NCBI GenBank assembly: GCA_910574195.1
Contig: CAJTBF010000003.1
Coordinates: forward strand, 213,874-277,873
Origin: Lachnospiraceae bacterium
GTDB lineage: Bacteria; Bacillota; Clostridia; Lachnospirales; Lachnospiraceae
DNA: 64,000 nt
Reading direction: 5' to 3'
Part shown: piece after piece, positions 52,305-61,928 of the stretch
How the letters are laid out: each line of letters starts with the position of its first letter
Numbering within the stretch: the stretch's first letter is position 1
The notes under the pieces: generated by a model
What the model was told of the DNA's origin: nothing
The model's database searches: none
The model's input: the letters and a program-made list of their open reading frames with translations, nothing else
Position numbers and translations under genes: made by a program

Positions 52305-53837
52305 TCATAAAAAATAAGGTCTAAAATCCAAAAAACTGGCAATACTACCTGCAATACTTTTAGCTCCTTCCCAAGCCCTATTTCCCAAATCTTTAACTCC
52401 TTCCCAAGCGGCCTTTGCATGCTCGACTACTTTCTCTTTTACTTTTCGAGCACCTTTAACAACAGTCTCGCCAGCTTTTGCACCCGCCATGTAGCCAACC
52501 GTTCCACCTATAAATCCACCAACTGCCGCTCCTACCGGGCCAAACATAGCTCCAGCGGCTGCCCCTACTGCCGCTCCTTCTCCCATTGCGGTTAATCCAG
52601 CAGCGGTTGCAACCGTTGTCTGTTCGATTTTTTCAACACCTTCTTTTAATGATAATTCCCCGGACATCATTTTTCCAACAACTTTAACATCTTCAATAGC
52701 TACATGTGCAATATTAGCGACCGTTCCTGCCGGAGTCCCTTTTGGAATTACAGTTATAATTTCTTTTTCTATTCCAACTTTTAAAGCTCCTGCTGTTGCC
52801 GCCTTAATCCCAAAATCAGCACCCGTTTCAAGAGCAGTCTCTACTACTTCTTCCCCCTCTATTTTCTCTCCATTCCACAATTTCTGTGCAAGATCGAAAC
52901 CAACACCTACTGCTGCGCCTTGTAAAGCCGCATATCCCGCCTGTTTTCCTATTCCAGTTGCGAGATCCTTTGCGGCATATTCATTCCAATTTAATTCATT
53001 CCAATTTCCACTCTGCGCCTCGTCTCGCATTTGCTCCGCACGCGACTTTGTAAGTGAATTACTCGTTGTTCCGTCAGGAGCCTCAATTACAGTAGTAACT
53101 TTCTTTTGGATTGCGCCTTCCTGACCTTCTGGAACAAGCTTTTGCTGTCCTCTATAATCCCCATGTTCAAATGCCTTAGCAGTTGCTTTTGCATCCTTAC
53201 AGTATTTTGACTGATAACGTCTTACGATTTTATCATTACTGTCAACAATAACGATATCAACAGAATTTTTTGTATAGCCTTTGCCTGTTGGCTCTAACAC
53301 TTTCGCACGATACGGACTGCCTGCTGCTTCTGCATTCATATTAAATGTCTGTGCATGATATTGTTCTGCAATAAATCCATCCAATCTCGGATTTTTACTT
53401 ATTACATCTGCTTGTGTCGTTATTGTCTTGTGTAAAGATATATTAGCAGTTTGCAGTGCTCTATTCAAGTCAGCAAGATATTTTACCGCATTCTGCGTAG
53501 ACATGCCCGAGACAGCACTTTGAGTTGATGACGCAAACCAACTTTCCTTACTTCTACCATTTGAAACGGCCTCTGACAAAGATTTTTGATTTCTTTCATC
53601 AACTCTTAATGTTGTAATTATTTCATTTGTCAACCCCATAATTTCTTTAGACTCTTTTTCTGGAAGCTGCTCCTGTAATTTCTTACTTAACCAATCTTCA
53701 ACCGGCTTATCCTTATTTGCGGCATAATATTCCACGAATTCCTTCAGAATCGGTCTCAACTCTGCACATTCTTCTTCGATTAATATGGGACCATCTTCTT
53801 CGTCAAGCAGAAGTATATCTATATTCTCTTCGTCCAT
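52305..53837 (-). CDS. Module 2 C protein: putative E-D-QxK nuclease core with glycine-zipper C-terminus
   Basis: This 510-aa protein is unrecognised but is a paralogue of the gene at 58192. An acidic N-terminus leads to a conserved SWFAS motif near residue 99. At about residues 152-160 DGFIAEQYH supplies a Glu (E157), D194 lies in NSVDIVIVDSNDKIV and Q209-x-K211 in RRYQSKYCKDA. This is the order of catalytic residues in Mrr-like PD-(D/E)xK nucleases. A Gly/Ala-rich hydrophobic stretch at about 295-320 and another at 415-455 (GAAVGAAAGAMFGPVGAAVG) form a glycine zipper, able to enter membranes. It is 14 bases after the AAA+ ATPase gene. Nuclease and pore roles are inferences. Confidence 0.65.
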   Translation of the reverse strand: MDEENIDILLLDEEDGPILIEEECAELRPILKEFVEYYAANKDKPVEDWLSKKLQEQLPEKESKEIMGLTNEIITTLRVDERNQKSLSEAVSNGRSKESWFASSTQSAVSGMSTQNAVKYLADLNRALQTANISLHKTITTQADVISKNPRLDGFIAEQYHAQTFNMNAEAAGSPYRAKVLEPTGKGYTKNSVDIVIVDSNDKIVRRYQSKYCKDAKATAKAFEHGDYRGQQKLVPEGQEGAIQKKVTTVIEAPDGTTSNSLTKSRAEQMRDEAQSGNWNELNWNEYAAKDLATGIGKQAGYAALQGAAVGVGFDLAQKLWNGEKIEGEEVVETALETGADFGIKAATAGALKVGIEKEIITVIPKGTPAGTVANIAHVAIEDVKVVGKMMSGELSLKEGVEKIEQTTVATAAGLTAMGEGAAVGAAAGAMFGPVGAAVGGFIGGTVGYMAGAKAGETVVKGARKVKEKVVEHAKAAWEGVKDLGNRAWEGAKSIAGSIASFLDFRPYFL

Positions 53838-53851
53838 TTCCGTTTTTCCCC

Positions 53852-55354
53852 CTAATGATTATCAGCCTTACTCGCCAGTTTAATGTCAATTTTATCAATT
53901 GTTGATTTAATCTCTTTAATTTTTTCTTTTAGTGTGCTCGAAATGGATTTCGTATCTTTTACAGATTTTAGTAAATCCTCTGTCGTAATCACATCTTTGC
54001 CGTCTATAAATGCCATCTCAATAGTATCTTTAACAACAGCTTCTAAATCAGCGCCGTTAAATCCATCTGTTTCTTTTATTAAGGCTATTGAATCTATATC
54101 CTTATGCCATTTTTTCCGTTTTTTCAAGTGAATATCCAGAATCTTTCTCCGTTCCTCACCATTTGGCAAATCAACAAAAAACAATTCATCAAAACGCCCT
54201 TTTCTTAAAAATTCTGGCGGCATTCTCGAAATATCATTAGCCGTCGCAACAATAAAAACCGTATTCTCTTTTTCCTGCATCCATGTTAGAAACTGACCAA
54301 ATAATCTTGTGGTAACATCATTCCCACCGCCATCACTCCCAACACCGGCAAAAGCTTTTTCAATCTCATCAATCCAGAGAACACAAGGACTTATTGCTTC
54401 TGAAAGTTTCAATGCTTTCCGCATATTTTCTTCTGATTCTCCAACATATTTCCCAAGAAGTCTCCCCACATCAAGACGCACCAAAGGAATTTCAAATAAG
54501 CTGGCGGTTGCTTTCGCTGTCAGACTCTTACCGCACCCTGGCATACCAATAATCATGATTCCTTTTGGAACATCAACGCCAAACTTTATAGCCTTATCTA
54601 AATTTGCAAATACTTTTGCTTTTCTGGCAAGCCATTCTTTCAGATTTTCAAGGCCGCCGATATCCTCAATATTTTCCGTAAAATTAACAATTTCCAGCAT
54701 TCCCGACTTTTTTATAAACTGCTCTTTTTCCTTCAAAATTAAGAGCTTGTCATCTTTATCTATACATCCGCCATCCTGATAAGCCAGATTCAATATCTGC
54801 CTAATCTGAAATTCATTCAGCCCCTTAAAGGAAAGTGTAATATCATTGATAATTTCCTGTTCAACAATGATATCCATATCTATTATAAAGTCGCTGATAA
54901 TACTATGTATTTCACTGGTTGTAGGCAACGGAATATCAAAAACTGTTATATAATTTTCTAATTCACGAGGTATTACCGTTGTTTCAGACAAGACAAAAAT
55001 TGTCGCACTATAACTATCATTATATAAATTATTTTCTGCAATTCTCTTTAAAAGAGAGATGATTTTAGGGTTGTTTAATTCACCATGAACATCTTTTAAC
55101 ACAAGAAATGTTTCCTGTTCAAACCCATCATCCATTGTAAGTTTCAAAAATTGCTCTAAATTACATTCCATCATTGGGCTTTTTGTCTTAAAGTCCACCA
55201 GACCGAGGGCATTATTGAACTCTATGCATTTTGCCTTTTCTCCAATACGCGTAATTGCATCATCTATTACTTTGAAATCAAAATGATTAATATAAATAAT
55301 TGGGTGAAGCGCATCTATATAAGATGCCAAAATATTAACTGTGCTTCTTTTCAT
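53852..55354 (-). CDS. Module 2 B protein: AAA+ ATPase, Ycf46-like
   Basis: This 500-aa ATPase has an N-terminal degenerate P-loop-like domain (residues 1-210, no Walker A) and a C-terminal classical AAA domain. Walker A is GMPGCGKS at about 270-277, Walker B VLWIDE at 325-330, sensor 1 FIVATAND and the arginine-finger region FLRKGRFDE. This two-part plan resembles Ycf46 of cyanobacteria and chloroplasts. A pore-loop-like KYVGESEENMRKA is present. The gene is 14 bases upstream of the C protein gene and 2 bases downstream of the A protein. It likely remodels or loads the C protein. Confidence 0.85.
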   Translation of the reverse strand: MKRSTVNILASYIDALHPIIYINHFDFKVIDDAITRIGEKAKCIEFNNALGLVDFKTKSPMMECNLEQFLKLTMDDGFEQETFLVLKDVHGELNNPKIISLLKRIAENNLYNDSYSATIFVLSETTVIPRELENYITVFDIPLPTTSEIHSIISDFIIDMDIIVEQEIINDITLSFKGLNEFQIRQILNLAYQDGGCIDKDDKLLILKEKEQFIKKSGMLEIVNFTENIEDIGGLENLKEWLARKAKVFANLDKAIKFGVDVPKGIMIIGMPGCGKSLTAKATASLFEIPLVRLDVGRLLGKYVGESEENMRKALKLSEAISPCVLWIDEIEKAFAGVGSDGGGNDVTTRLFGQFLTWMQEKENTVFIVATANDISRMPPEFLRKGRFDELFFVDLPNGEERRKILDIHLKKRKKWHKDIDSIALIKETDGFNGADLEAVVKDTIEMAFIDGKDVITTEDLLKSVKDTKSISSTLKEKIKEIKSTIDKIDIKLASKADNH

Positions 55355-55356
55355 TC

Positions 55357-56274
55357 TTATACCTCCATATACACCAGTCTATGGGTCGGCGAATTACTTT
55401 TATAATCTATCCCATCAAGAATAACGAACTGATTTAATATATCTTCTCTGCTCAAATCTCCGCCAGACAAACCTGCCGAACGGGCAAAATCACCTGTTCC
55501 TATATTAATAATCATGTATTTCTTTCCTTTAGGCTCAAGATCCTTCCAATATCCGTCTGTTACACCTGCAAAGGTTTTAAGATTTTCTCCAAGTTCTTTT
55601 CTAAAAAAGGAATTTCCAATCATTGAACAAATTCTTTCATACATATCCCTTTTATCTGTGTTCAATTCAATATCGGATACTAATATCCCTTCTTCATTTA
55701 CTTTTTCAACAGGTAGATAATATTTTCGTGTCTGTTCATTCATAAGGAGACACATAATCGCTAGCCATGACCGATGTCCCAGTACCTGAAACAAATTTCT
55801 GTGATCAAGCTTTAAAATCCATGCATAATTCGTTACCATCTCCGAGATATTTGCTTTTATTAAGGCCGCATCATGTGGATTCTGTAATATTCCGTCAACA
55901 AGCTGTCTATATCCCGTTTCATAATCTTCAATTATCGCCTTAGTTTTGTAGTTTTCTTTTTCATAAACAGCACACAGTTCTTTTCTTTCCTCCAAATATT
56001 CAAGTAGATAAACCCCCTCTTCAATCTTTTTTTCATCACTGACAACATTAAAAATTTTTATCAGTTCCTTTATAATTTCAATCGGTTTCTCTGCGGTAAT
56101 AACCCTTATTTTTTCCAGCTCTTCTTTATAATCACGCACTTCCAGCCATCTGTGCAGAAGTTGATTGTTATAATATGCCAATATATCCTCAATTGAAAAG
56201 TTTTCCTGTAAATCCTCTATCGTGCGAATCGGCTTATTATCGCAGATAAGATTAAATTTAATTGTTTTTGCCAT
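55357..56274 (-). CDS. Module 2 A protein, 305 aa
   Basis: The N-terminal 55 residues (FNLICDNKPIRTIEDLQENF then IEDILAYYNNQLLHRWLE) are clearly related to the A protein at 61269, with a shared YY-x-N-x-x-L-x-R-W-L motif. The C-terminal 240 residues are longer than in that copy and of unknown fold, with no catalytic motif. The start has GAGGAGGAATAG upstream. It precedes the AAA+ gene by 2 bases. A partner or adaptor role is suggested. Family name is unknown to me. Confidence 0.6.
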   Translation of the reverse strand: MAKTIKFNLICDNKPIRTIEDLQENFSIEDILAYYNNQLLHRWLEVRDYKEELEKIRVITAEKPIEIIKELIKIFNVVSDEKKIEEGVYLLEYLEERKELCAVYEKENYKTKAIIEDYETGYRQLVDGILQNPHDAALIKANISEMVTNYAWILKLDHRNLFQVLGHRSWLAIMCLLMNEQTRKYYLPVEKVNEEGILVSDIELNTDKRDMYERICSMIGNSFFRKELGENLKTFAGVTDGYWKDLEPKGKKYMIINIGTGDFARSAGLSGGDLSREDILNQFVILDGIDYKSNSPTHRLVYMEV

Positions 56275-56451
56275 TGTCTATTCCTCCTCTATCGCAATTT
56301 ATTGGTTTGCCTGTATTAAGCCCTCAAAATCCCGAATTCTTTATTTCCGTTTATCACCCTGACTTTTCATCCACATATCCAACATACTTTTGACTCCTTT
56401 ATGATTTCCATTTTGAACACACCGTCAGAAACCTACAAATAATCAAAGTCA

Positions 56452-57645
56452 TTATTTTGAGGAAATTTGTAAAGGTAATATAACTGCTTCTCTTTCCTTT
56501 TGCATATCTATTTTTATGATAGCCGTCTCATCTCTATCCACCACTCCAACTATCCCTATAAAAATATCTTTTGAATAAACGGCTACTCCTTGAATACTAT
56601 GCAACATTCTAGGAAAACTGCATACCCTATTTAAATCTTCTCCTTCATCTTTTGTATAGATATTTTCGCCTAATAATTGATAATGTTCCGTCGTAAAATC
56701 TCTTACTAAAAAATCACTAAGAATGCTCTCCCCACTATATTTAACAACTCGATGCCCCCACATTCTTTGAAAACCTTTTAAAGTGAATTTTTCATTAACC
56801 CGCGTTTTACTGGTATCAAACCAGCCTTTACCAGCATACTTCTCATAAAATGAATATCCAAAAGGTTCTCCATTATCAATTCCCACTTCACAAAATGTTA
56901 AAGACTCCGTCTGTTCATAACTACTTATATCTCGACAACTGCTATTGCTATAATTTTCTTTTTGAAATTCCCCTTTCAAATCTTTACTAATAGAATAAAT
57001 CTGTCCACTACTGTAAGAAATGTCAATACAATATATTTTTTCCCCTCCATCTAACAAGCAACCATGTATTGAGTCGCCTTTTATCTGTTTCACCGATTTA
57101 TCGAATCCTAATTTAATCCAACTAAATGAAGAAAACATAGAATGCGAGGAGTGACTTTCTACAATAATACCATCTTCCAATACGAAAATTCCTCTATCTG
57201 TACAAGTAAGCTCAAAATCCAACAAGATTTCTCCACTTCCTCCGGTCCTAAAGTTTTCCCAAAATACTACTTTTTCATTGTTCTTCAAAATCCACACAAA
57301 TGTATCGTATGCAATGCCAAATCTAGAAATATTCACTTTTCCCAACTCTTTTACTACTTCTATCCTCCAGTTATTGATATTTACAGATACGATATATCTT
57401 TTTTCCTGTTTTCGTAGCATAAAATAATATATCTCTGCTTCTCCATCATTATGAACTTCATCTTGAATTTCACTTTGACACATCTGAATCATTTCAAGCA
57501 TTCCCATAACTTCTTCTTCCGAATAGCCGCAGTCAATTCCTATATCTACTGGATTTCTCTTTCCAAAATCCTCATGACCTCCAATCTCTTCCATCATATT
57601 CTGATAAAATTCTTCCTGCTCTTTTGTATACCCACCAGTTCCCAT
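56452..57645 (-). CDS. Unknown protein with beta-repeat character, 397 aa
   Basis: I do not recognise this protein. After a helical acidic N-terminus (GYSEEEVMGMLEMIQMCQSE), repeated strand-loop units with WENFRTGGSGEILLDFELT and IFVLEDGIIVESHSSHS hint at a beta-propeller-like fold. No membrane segment or catalytic motif. It is very AT-rich. AAAGGAGA precedes the ATG. It occurs only once, between the two modules, with a 62-base gap to the 120-aa gene. A sensor or cargo role is possible. Confidence 0.5.
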   Translation of the reverse strand: MGTGGYTKEQEEFYQNMMEEIGGHEDFGKRNPVDIGIDCGYSEEEVMGMLEMIQMCQSEIQDEVHNDGEAEIYYFMLRKQEKRYIVSVNINNWRIEVVKELGKVNISRFGIAYDTFVWILKNNEKVVFWENFRTGGSGEILLDFELTCTDRGIFVLEDGIIVESHSSHSMFSSFSWIKLGFDKSVKQIKGDSIHGCLLDGGEKIYCIDISYSSGQIYSISKDLKGEFQKENYSNSSCRDISSYEQTESLTFCEVGIDNGEPFGYSFYEKYAGKGWFDTSKTRVNEKFTLKGFQRMWGHRVVKYSGESILSDFLVRDFTTEHYQLLGENIYTKDEGEDLNRVCSFPRMLHSIQGVAVYSKDIFIGIVGVVDRDETAIIKIDMQKEREAVILPLQISSK

Positions 57646-57707
57646 TACTATTTGTCTCCTTTTTGTCAGTTAATCTAAACATCATTATTCGAATTGAATA
57701 CAGATTT

Positions 57708-58070
57708 TTATTTAATACACAATGTTTTTACATATTCCTTTAACACAGCAATACTTCCTAACCACCGTTCAGTACTGACTATCTCATGCAGGTCCTTATC
57801 GCTTATTTCTCCAATGATACTTTTCTCCATAAGAACCAGCAGGCGTTTCATATCCTTAACCGCTTGTTTCTCTTTGGTTCTCTCATCGTTTTTATCTGCC
57901 GATTTATCGGATTTCATTGATTGAAGACTATTTTTCGAAATAGATTTTCCTGTTTCTGCTTTTCTTGGAATAGTATTAAATCCCTTTAGCATATCTTCAT
58001 AAGATACGGTCGCTTTTTTAACATTTGAGCTATTTCTTGCTACTTTCACAGCTCCTGTTTTCGCTGCCAT
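57708..58070 (-). CDS. Unknown small protein, 120 aa
   Basis: The protein has a basic, unstructured N-terminus (AAKTGAVKVARNSSNVKKAT), a long charged Lys/Glu/Ser middle (KSDKSADKNDERTKEKQAVK) and a conserved-looking helical C-terminus (DMKRLLVLMEKSIIGEISDK). No family is recognised. GAGGAGGATACTACA precedes the ATG. It is single-copy between the modules and 121 bases after the C1 gene. A regulator or adaptor is possible. Confidence 0.5.
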   Translation of the reverse strand: MAAKTGAVKVARNSSNVKKATVSYEDMLKGFNTIPRKAETGKSISKNSLQSMKSDKSADKNDERTKEKQAVKDMKRLLVLMEKSIIGEISDKDLHEIVSTERWLGSIAVLKEYVKTLCIK

Positions 58071-58191
58071 TGTAGTATCCTCCTCTTTATCTCACAGTAA
58101 AACTTTGAATTATCCCTTTAATGCTTTCCCATTCATCATTATGACATTCTGTTCAAAAATGATTTCTTAACCTCTCAGCACATATCCCTGT

Positions 58192-59712
58192 CTAGGAAAA
58201 TATGGAAAAAATCCCTTCCTTAATCCTCCCACCAACATTCTTAATGCCTTCCCATGCCCTTACAGCCACTTCTTTTCCTCTCTCGGCAATCTTCTTAGCT
58301 CCATTAAAAATTGTTTCTCCGAATTTGCTTCCGACTGTATATCCTGCCATTCCTCCAATCAGGCCGCCCACTATCGGGCCAACGATCGGGATAAAACCAA
58401 GAGTCGCCGCTCCTGCAGTCATTCCAAATGCTGCACAGCTCATCCCGGCCACCATTGCGGTACTTGTCCTCCCCATGTGTTCCAGAGCTTCGCTGGCTGT
58501 CAGTTCACCCTTTACCACTCTCCACATAATTTTAATATTCTCAATTCCAACACAGGCTATCTTTGCTATGCTTCCTGCCGGAGTCCCCGGAGGCAGAACT
58601 GACAGTATTCCTTTCTGTGATGCTGCAGTCAGGGCTCCTCCTGCTGCTGCCTTAATCCCGGCGTCTGCTCCTGTCTGCAAAGCAGTTTCTACAACCTCTC
58701 CTCCGTCTATTTTCTCTCCGGCAATCGCTTTTCCGGCAAGCCCTATCCCGGTTGTAAGCAACACCGCCTGAACCCCTGCCGCTCCTGCCTGTTTCCCTAA
58801 ATTAATTGCCAATTCTTTTGTATTATAAATATTCCAGTCTGTCTTTGGAATCTGCCCGGTTTCCTGTACCTCTGTCTGCAGTTCTTTTACCTGTTCCTTA
58901 CTTAACGCCTCAGATACGACATCAACTTTCTCTGTCCCTCCAAGATGATCTGTAACCGTTTTCGTGGGAAATGCCTCCTGCACGTCCATTACCTGCTCTG
59001 CCGGGACCAGGTATCTCTGGTTGGCATAAAACCCTCGCTTTAATAACTCAATTGTCGCTTTTGCATCTTTCCCAAACTTAAACTGATACTGATGTACAAT
59101 CTGCTTTGTTTCTGTATTCCATATTCTTACATCAAATGAATTTTTCCCATAGGTTTCTCCCGGTCCGGGAACACATACCTCTGCTCTAAAAGGAGACTTC
59201 TGCAGTGCTGCTCTCGCATTAAAATTATTCACATGATATTGCTCTGCGATAAAACCATCCAGGTTTAAACACTCGCTGATTTCGCCGTCCTGTCTTAACA
59301 CTGCCCGCATCATCTGACGGTTTGCTTCATCCATCGTCGTATTAATCTGTTCCAGATAATTTCCATAATCGTTTACAGCAACACCTTTCGCCGCATCCTC
59401 CAGCCTGTCCGCAAACCATCTCTCCTTTGTCCGTCCCTTTTCAATATTTTCTGTCATGTCCTGCAAATCGCTGTCATATTCTCTAATAGATTCAACAATC
59501 TCTTCTTTTATTGCCTGAACTTCTTCCTCTGTTTTATCCGGCAATTCTTTCTGAAGCTGGCATTTCAGCCACTCAAACTCTTCCTGCTCTTCTCCGCTTT
59601 CTTTGTATGCTTTTAAAAAGCGCTCCCACAATTCTCTGACTTTTTCCGCTTCTGCTTCTGTCAGTCCATCAATTTCTATAAGGTTTTCCCCCTGCGACCT
59701 GTTTTCTTCCAT
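58192..59712 (-). CDS. Module 1 C protein: putative E-D-QxK nuclease core with glycine-zipper C-terminus
   Basis: This 506-aa paralogue of the gene at 52305 shares the layout in the same positions: ERWFADR near residue 98, LDGFIAEQYH at 151-160, D194 in KNSFDVRIWN, Q210-x-K212 in HQYQFKFGKDAKAT. The C-terminal half is hydrophobic with GLAGKAIAGEKI and GAATLGFIPIVGPIVGGLIG near 425-450. The identical spacing of E, D and Q-x-K residues in two diverged copies supports a functional core. GATAGGAGG precedes the ATG. It follows the AAA+ gene by 12 bases. Activity is inferred only. Confidence 0.65.
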   Translation of the reverse strand: MEENRSQGENLIEIDGLTEAEAEKVRELWERFLKAYKESGEEQEEFEWLKCQLQKELPDKTEEEVQAIKEEIVESIREYDSDLQDMTENIEKGRTKERWFADRLEDAAKGVAVNDYGNYLEQINTTMDEANRQMMRAVLRQDGEISECLNLDGFIAEQYHVNNFNARAALQKSPFRAEVCVPGPGETYGKNSFDVRIWNTETKQIVHQYQFKFGKDAKATIELLKRGFYANQRYLVPAEQVMDVQEAFPTKTVTDHLGGTEKVDVVSEALSKEQVKELQTEVQETGQIPKTDWNIYNTKELAINLGKQAGAAGVQAVLLTTGIGLAGKAIAGEKIDGGEVVETALQTGADAGIKAAAGGALTAASQKGILSVLPPGTPAGSIAKIACVGIENIKIMWRVVKGELTASEALEHMGRTSTAMVAGMSCAAFGMTAGAATLGFIPIVGPIVGGLIGGMAGYTVGSKFGETIFNGAKKIAERGKEVAVRAWEGIKNVGGRIKEGIFSIFS

Positions 59713-59724
59713 CTGTCTTACCTC

Positions 59725-61257
59725 CTATCTTATTCTGGATGCACATTTAAATCTTCGCTCTTTATATTCCTTTTCCAGCTTTTCAATATCCTCTTTCATA
59801 ATTTCCTGCAATGAGTGAGTTGCCTCAACCGCATCAAGGATATTCTCCGTAGTAACTCCTGACTGTCCCTTTACATATGCACTTTCTATTCCGTCCTTTA
59901 CCACGCCTTCAATATCCGCACCACTGTATCCTTCGGTTTTTTTCACTAATTTGCTGATGTCTATCTCTGTCAGCTCTCCCGGCCTCCTTTTCCTGATGTG
60001 AATCTCAAATATCTTTCTCCGCTCTTCTGCCGCCGGAAGCTTTACATAAAAGATTTCATCAAATCTTCCCTTTCGTATAAGCTCCGGCGGAAGCTTCATA
60101 ATATCATTTGCCGTAGCAACAACAAACACCGCACTTTTCTTTTCCTGCATCCAGGTCAGAAATTGTCCGAAAAGTCTTGTGGTGACTTCCGCACCGCCTC
60201 CCTCTCCTCCGATTCCGGCAAATGCCTTCTCCAGTTCATCCACCCACAGGACACAGGGAGAAATCGCTTCTGCCAGTGAAATTGCCTGCCGCAGATTTGC
60301 TTCCGATTCTCCGACATATTTTCCCATCAGCCTGCCCATATCCAGTTTTAACAGTGGGACTTCAAACAATTTGGCAGATGCTTTTGCATTAAGCGACTTT
60401 CCACAGCCGGGAACCCCCGCAATCAGTACTCCTTTTGGAAGTTCTACGCCGAACTCCTGGGCTTTTGCCATATCTTTTAATATGACCGCCTTTCTTTCCA
60501 GCCATTCTTTCAGGTTTTCTAATCCGCCAATATCTTCCAGCCCTTCGTTAACAGGTATCATTTCCAGGATTCCAGCTTTTCGTATCATCTGCTGCTTCTG
60601 TTCGATAATAAGCCTGATCGTTTCTTTATCTATCTTTCCTCTTGCTGAAAAATCCAATGCCAGAATTGTCTCTATCTCTAACTGCGATAATCCTTTAAAC
60701 GCAACCACAATTTCATCCAACAGTTTTTCATATATCGTGCCAAGTTCATTTTCCTCCATAAATTCTCGAATGACTTCCCGTATTCCGTCTTCCTGCAGAA
60801 AATCTTCCTGGAGCAGCACCATATATTTCTCCAGTTCTTTCGGAACCTTTACAATGGAGGAAAGAAAGACAAACGTCGTATCCAACTGCCCTTCCTCTAT
60901 CCTTAAGCAGGCATTTTTTAATAGTGAAACCAGTTTTGCGTCTTCCAGATAAGTATGTATATCCTTCACAATCAAGATCTTCCTGTTTAATTCCTCATGC
61001 CGTACCCCGTCTTTCAGTAAATCATATAAAGTACGCTCCGGGGCTATTACCTCATGTACCTCTGTCCATTTTCCATTTTCTACCTTTTTCCGGTTGATAC
61101 AGCCGTCCATTTCGTTCCATTCCCATACCTGACGGCTTCCCGTAACCTGCAGAACCATTTCCTCAATCTTATTATCATCAAAACTGTCTATATAAATAAT
61201 TGGCATCTGTGCATCAATGTACTCTCTTAATTTAACGTCAAATTTTGTCTTCTGCAT
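59725..61257 (-). CDS. Module 1 B protein: AAA+ ATPase, Ycf46-like
   Basis: This 510-aa paralogue of the ATPase at 53852 has a degenerate N-terminal domain to about residue 215 (MPIIYIDSFDDNKIEEMVLQ) and an AAA domain with Walker A GVPGCGKS at 281-288, Walker B VLWVDE at 336-341, sensor VATAND at 380-385 and RKGRFDE near 395. KYVGESEANLRQA and GGLENLKEWLERKA complete the match. AGTAGGAGG precedes the ATG. It lies between A1 and C1 with gaps of about 11 bases, so the three are translated together. Confidence 0.87.
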   Translation of the reverse strand: MQKTKFDVKLREYIDAQMPIIYIDSFDDNKIEEMVLQVTGSRQVWEWNEMDGCINRKKVENGKWTEVHEVIAPERTLYDLLKDGVRHEELNRKILIVKDIHTYLEDAKLVSLLKNACLRIEEGQLDTTFVFLSSIVKVPKELEKYMVLLQEDFLQEDGIREVIREFMEENELGTIYEKLLDEIVVAFKGLSQLEIETILALDFSARGKIDKETIRLIIEQKQQMIRKAGILEMIPVNEGLEDIGGLENLKEWLERKAVILKDMAKAQEFGVELPKGVLIAGVPGCGKSLNAKASAKLFEVPLLKLDMGRLMGKYVGESEANLRQAISLAEAISPCVLWVDELEKAFAGIGGEGGGAEVTTRLFGQFLTWMQEKKSAVFVVATANDIMKLPPELIRKGRFDEIFYVKLPAAEERRKIFEIHIRKRRPGELTEIDISKLVKKTEGYSGADIEGVVKDGIESAYVKGQSGVTTENILDAVEATHSLQEIMKEDIEKLEKEYKERRFKCASRIR

Positions 61258-61268
61258 GGCTGATCCTC

Positions 61269-61928
61269 CTACTTGCCCTGATATGCTTTCTGCATATTTT
61301 CAACATATTGTTCCAAAACATCCAGAAGTCCAAAGTATACCTCTGTGATAGAACTGCTCTGTACAATCTTCTCCATTTCTTCTTTTGTAAAAGAAACTTC
61401 CCTCAATCCTATCCTTTTTTTCTGATACTCTTTTTTGTTCTTGATTTCGAGATTAATCTTCGGCCGGTTAATACCGATACACTCTACATTTCCCATCCAT
61501 CCTTTTATTGTAAATTCACTTCCAAATAAATAGACCGGGGTACACCCTGCTTTTATCAGCCGTTCCAATTCCCATTGGGAATCTGCAATATACTTTACTT
61601 TTTCCAGACGCTCTTCGCTGATAAATGATCTCATCTGTTCTTTCAATGCAGCAATTCTGATCGTCTGCTCCAAATCAAGTTTTTCTGTATTACGCCATTC
61701 GGTCCCCAGCGCTTTTGCCAACTGTTCGCCAAAATCTGCCCCCTTGTTTTCTAATTCATCTACTCTTTTCAAAATATCATCATAATAATTATTTTCCAGC
61801 CAACGTCTTAATTTTCCATTTGAATAATATTGTAATATAGATTCCATATCGAAATTTTTCCGAAGCTGCTCAATGTCTCTTACTTCTGCTCCATTTTTCA
61901 TTATCAACGGAAATTTAATCTTCTTCAT
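61269..61928 (-). CDS. Module 1 A protein, 219 aa
   Basis: The N-terminus (FPLIMKNGAEVRDIEQLRKN then SILQYYSNGKLRRWLENNYY) is shared with the A2 protein at 55357. The remaining 150 residues are helical and charged, and have no clear match to the longer A2 C-terminus. AAGGAGAGACAGGG precedes the start, which overlaps the regulator stop by 4 bases. It is the first gene after the WYL regulator. It could recognise a trigger or hold the ATPase at its target. Confidence 0.6.
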   Translation of the reverse strand: MKKIKFPLIMKNGAEVRDIEQLRKNFDMESILQYYSNGKLRRWLENNYYDDILKRVDELENKGADFGEQLAKALGTEWRNTEKLDLEQTIRIAALKEQMRSFISEERLEKVKYIADSQWELERLIKAGCTPVYLFGSEFTIKGWMGNVECIGINRPKINLEIKNKKEYQKKRIGLREVSFTKEEMEKIVQSSSITEVYFGLLDVLEQYVENMQKAYQGK

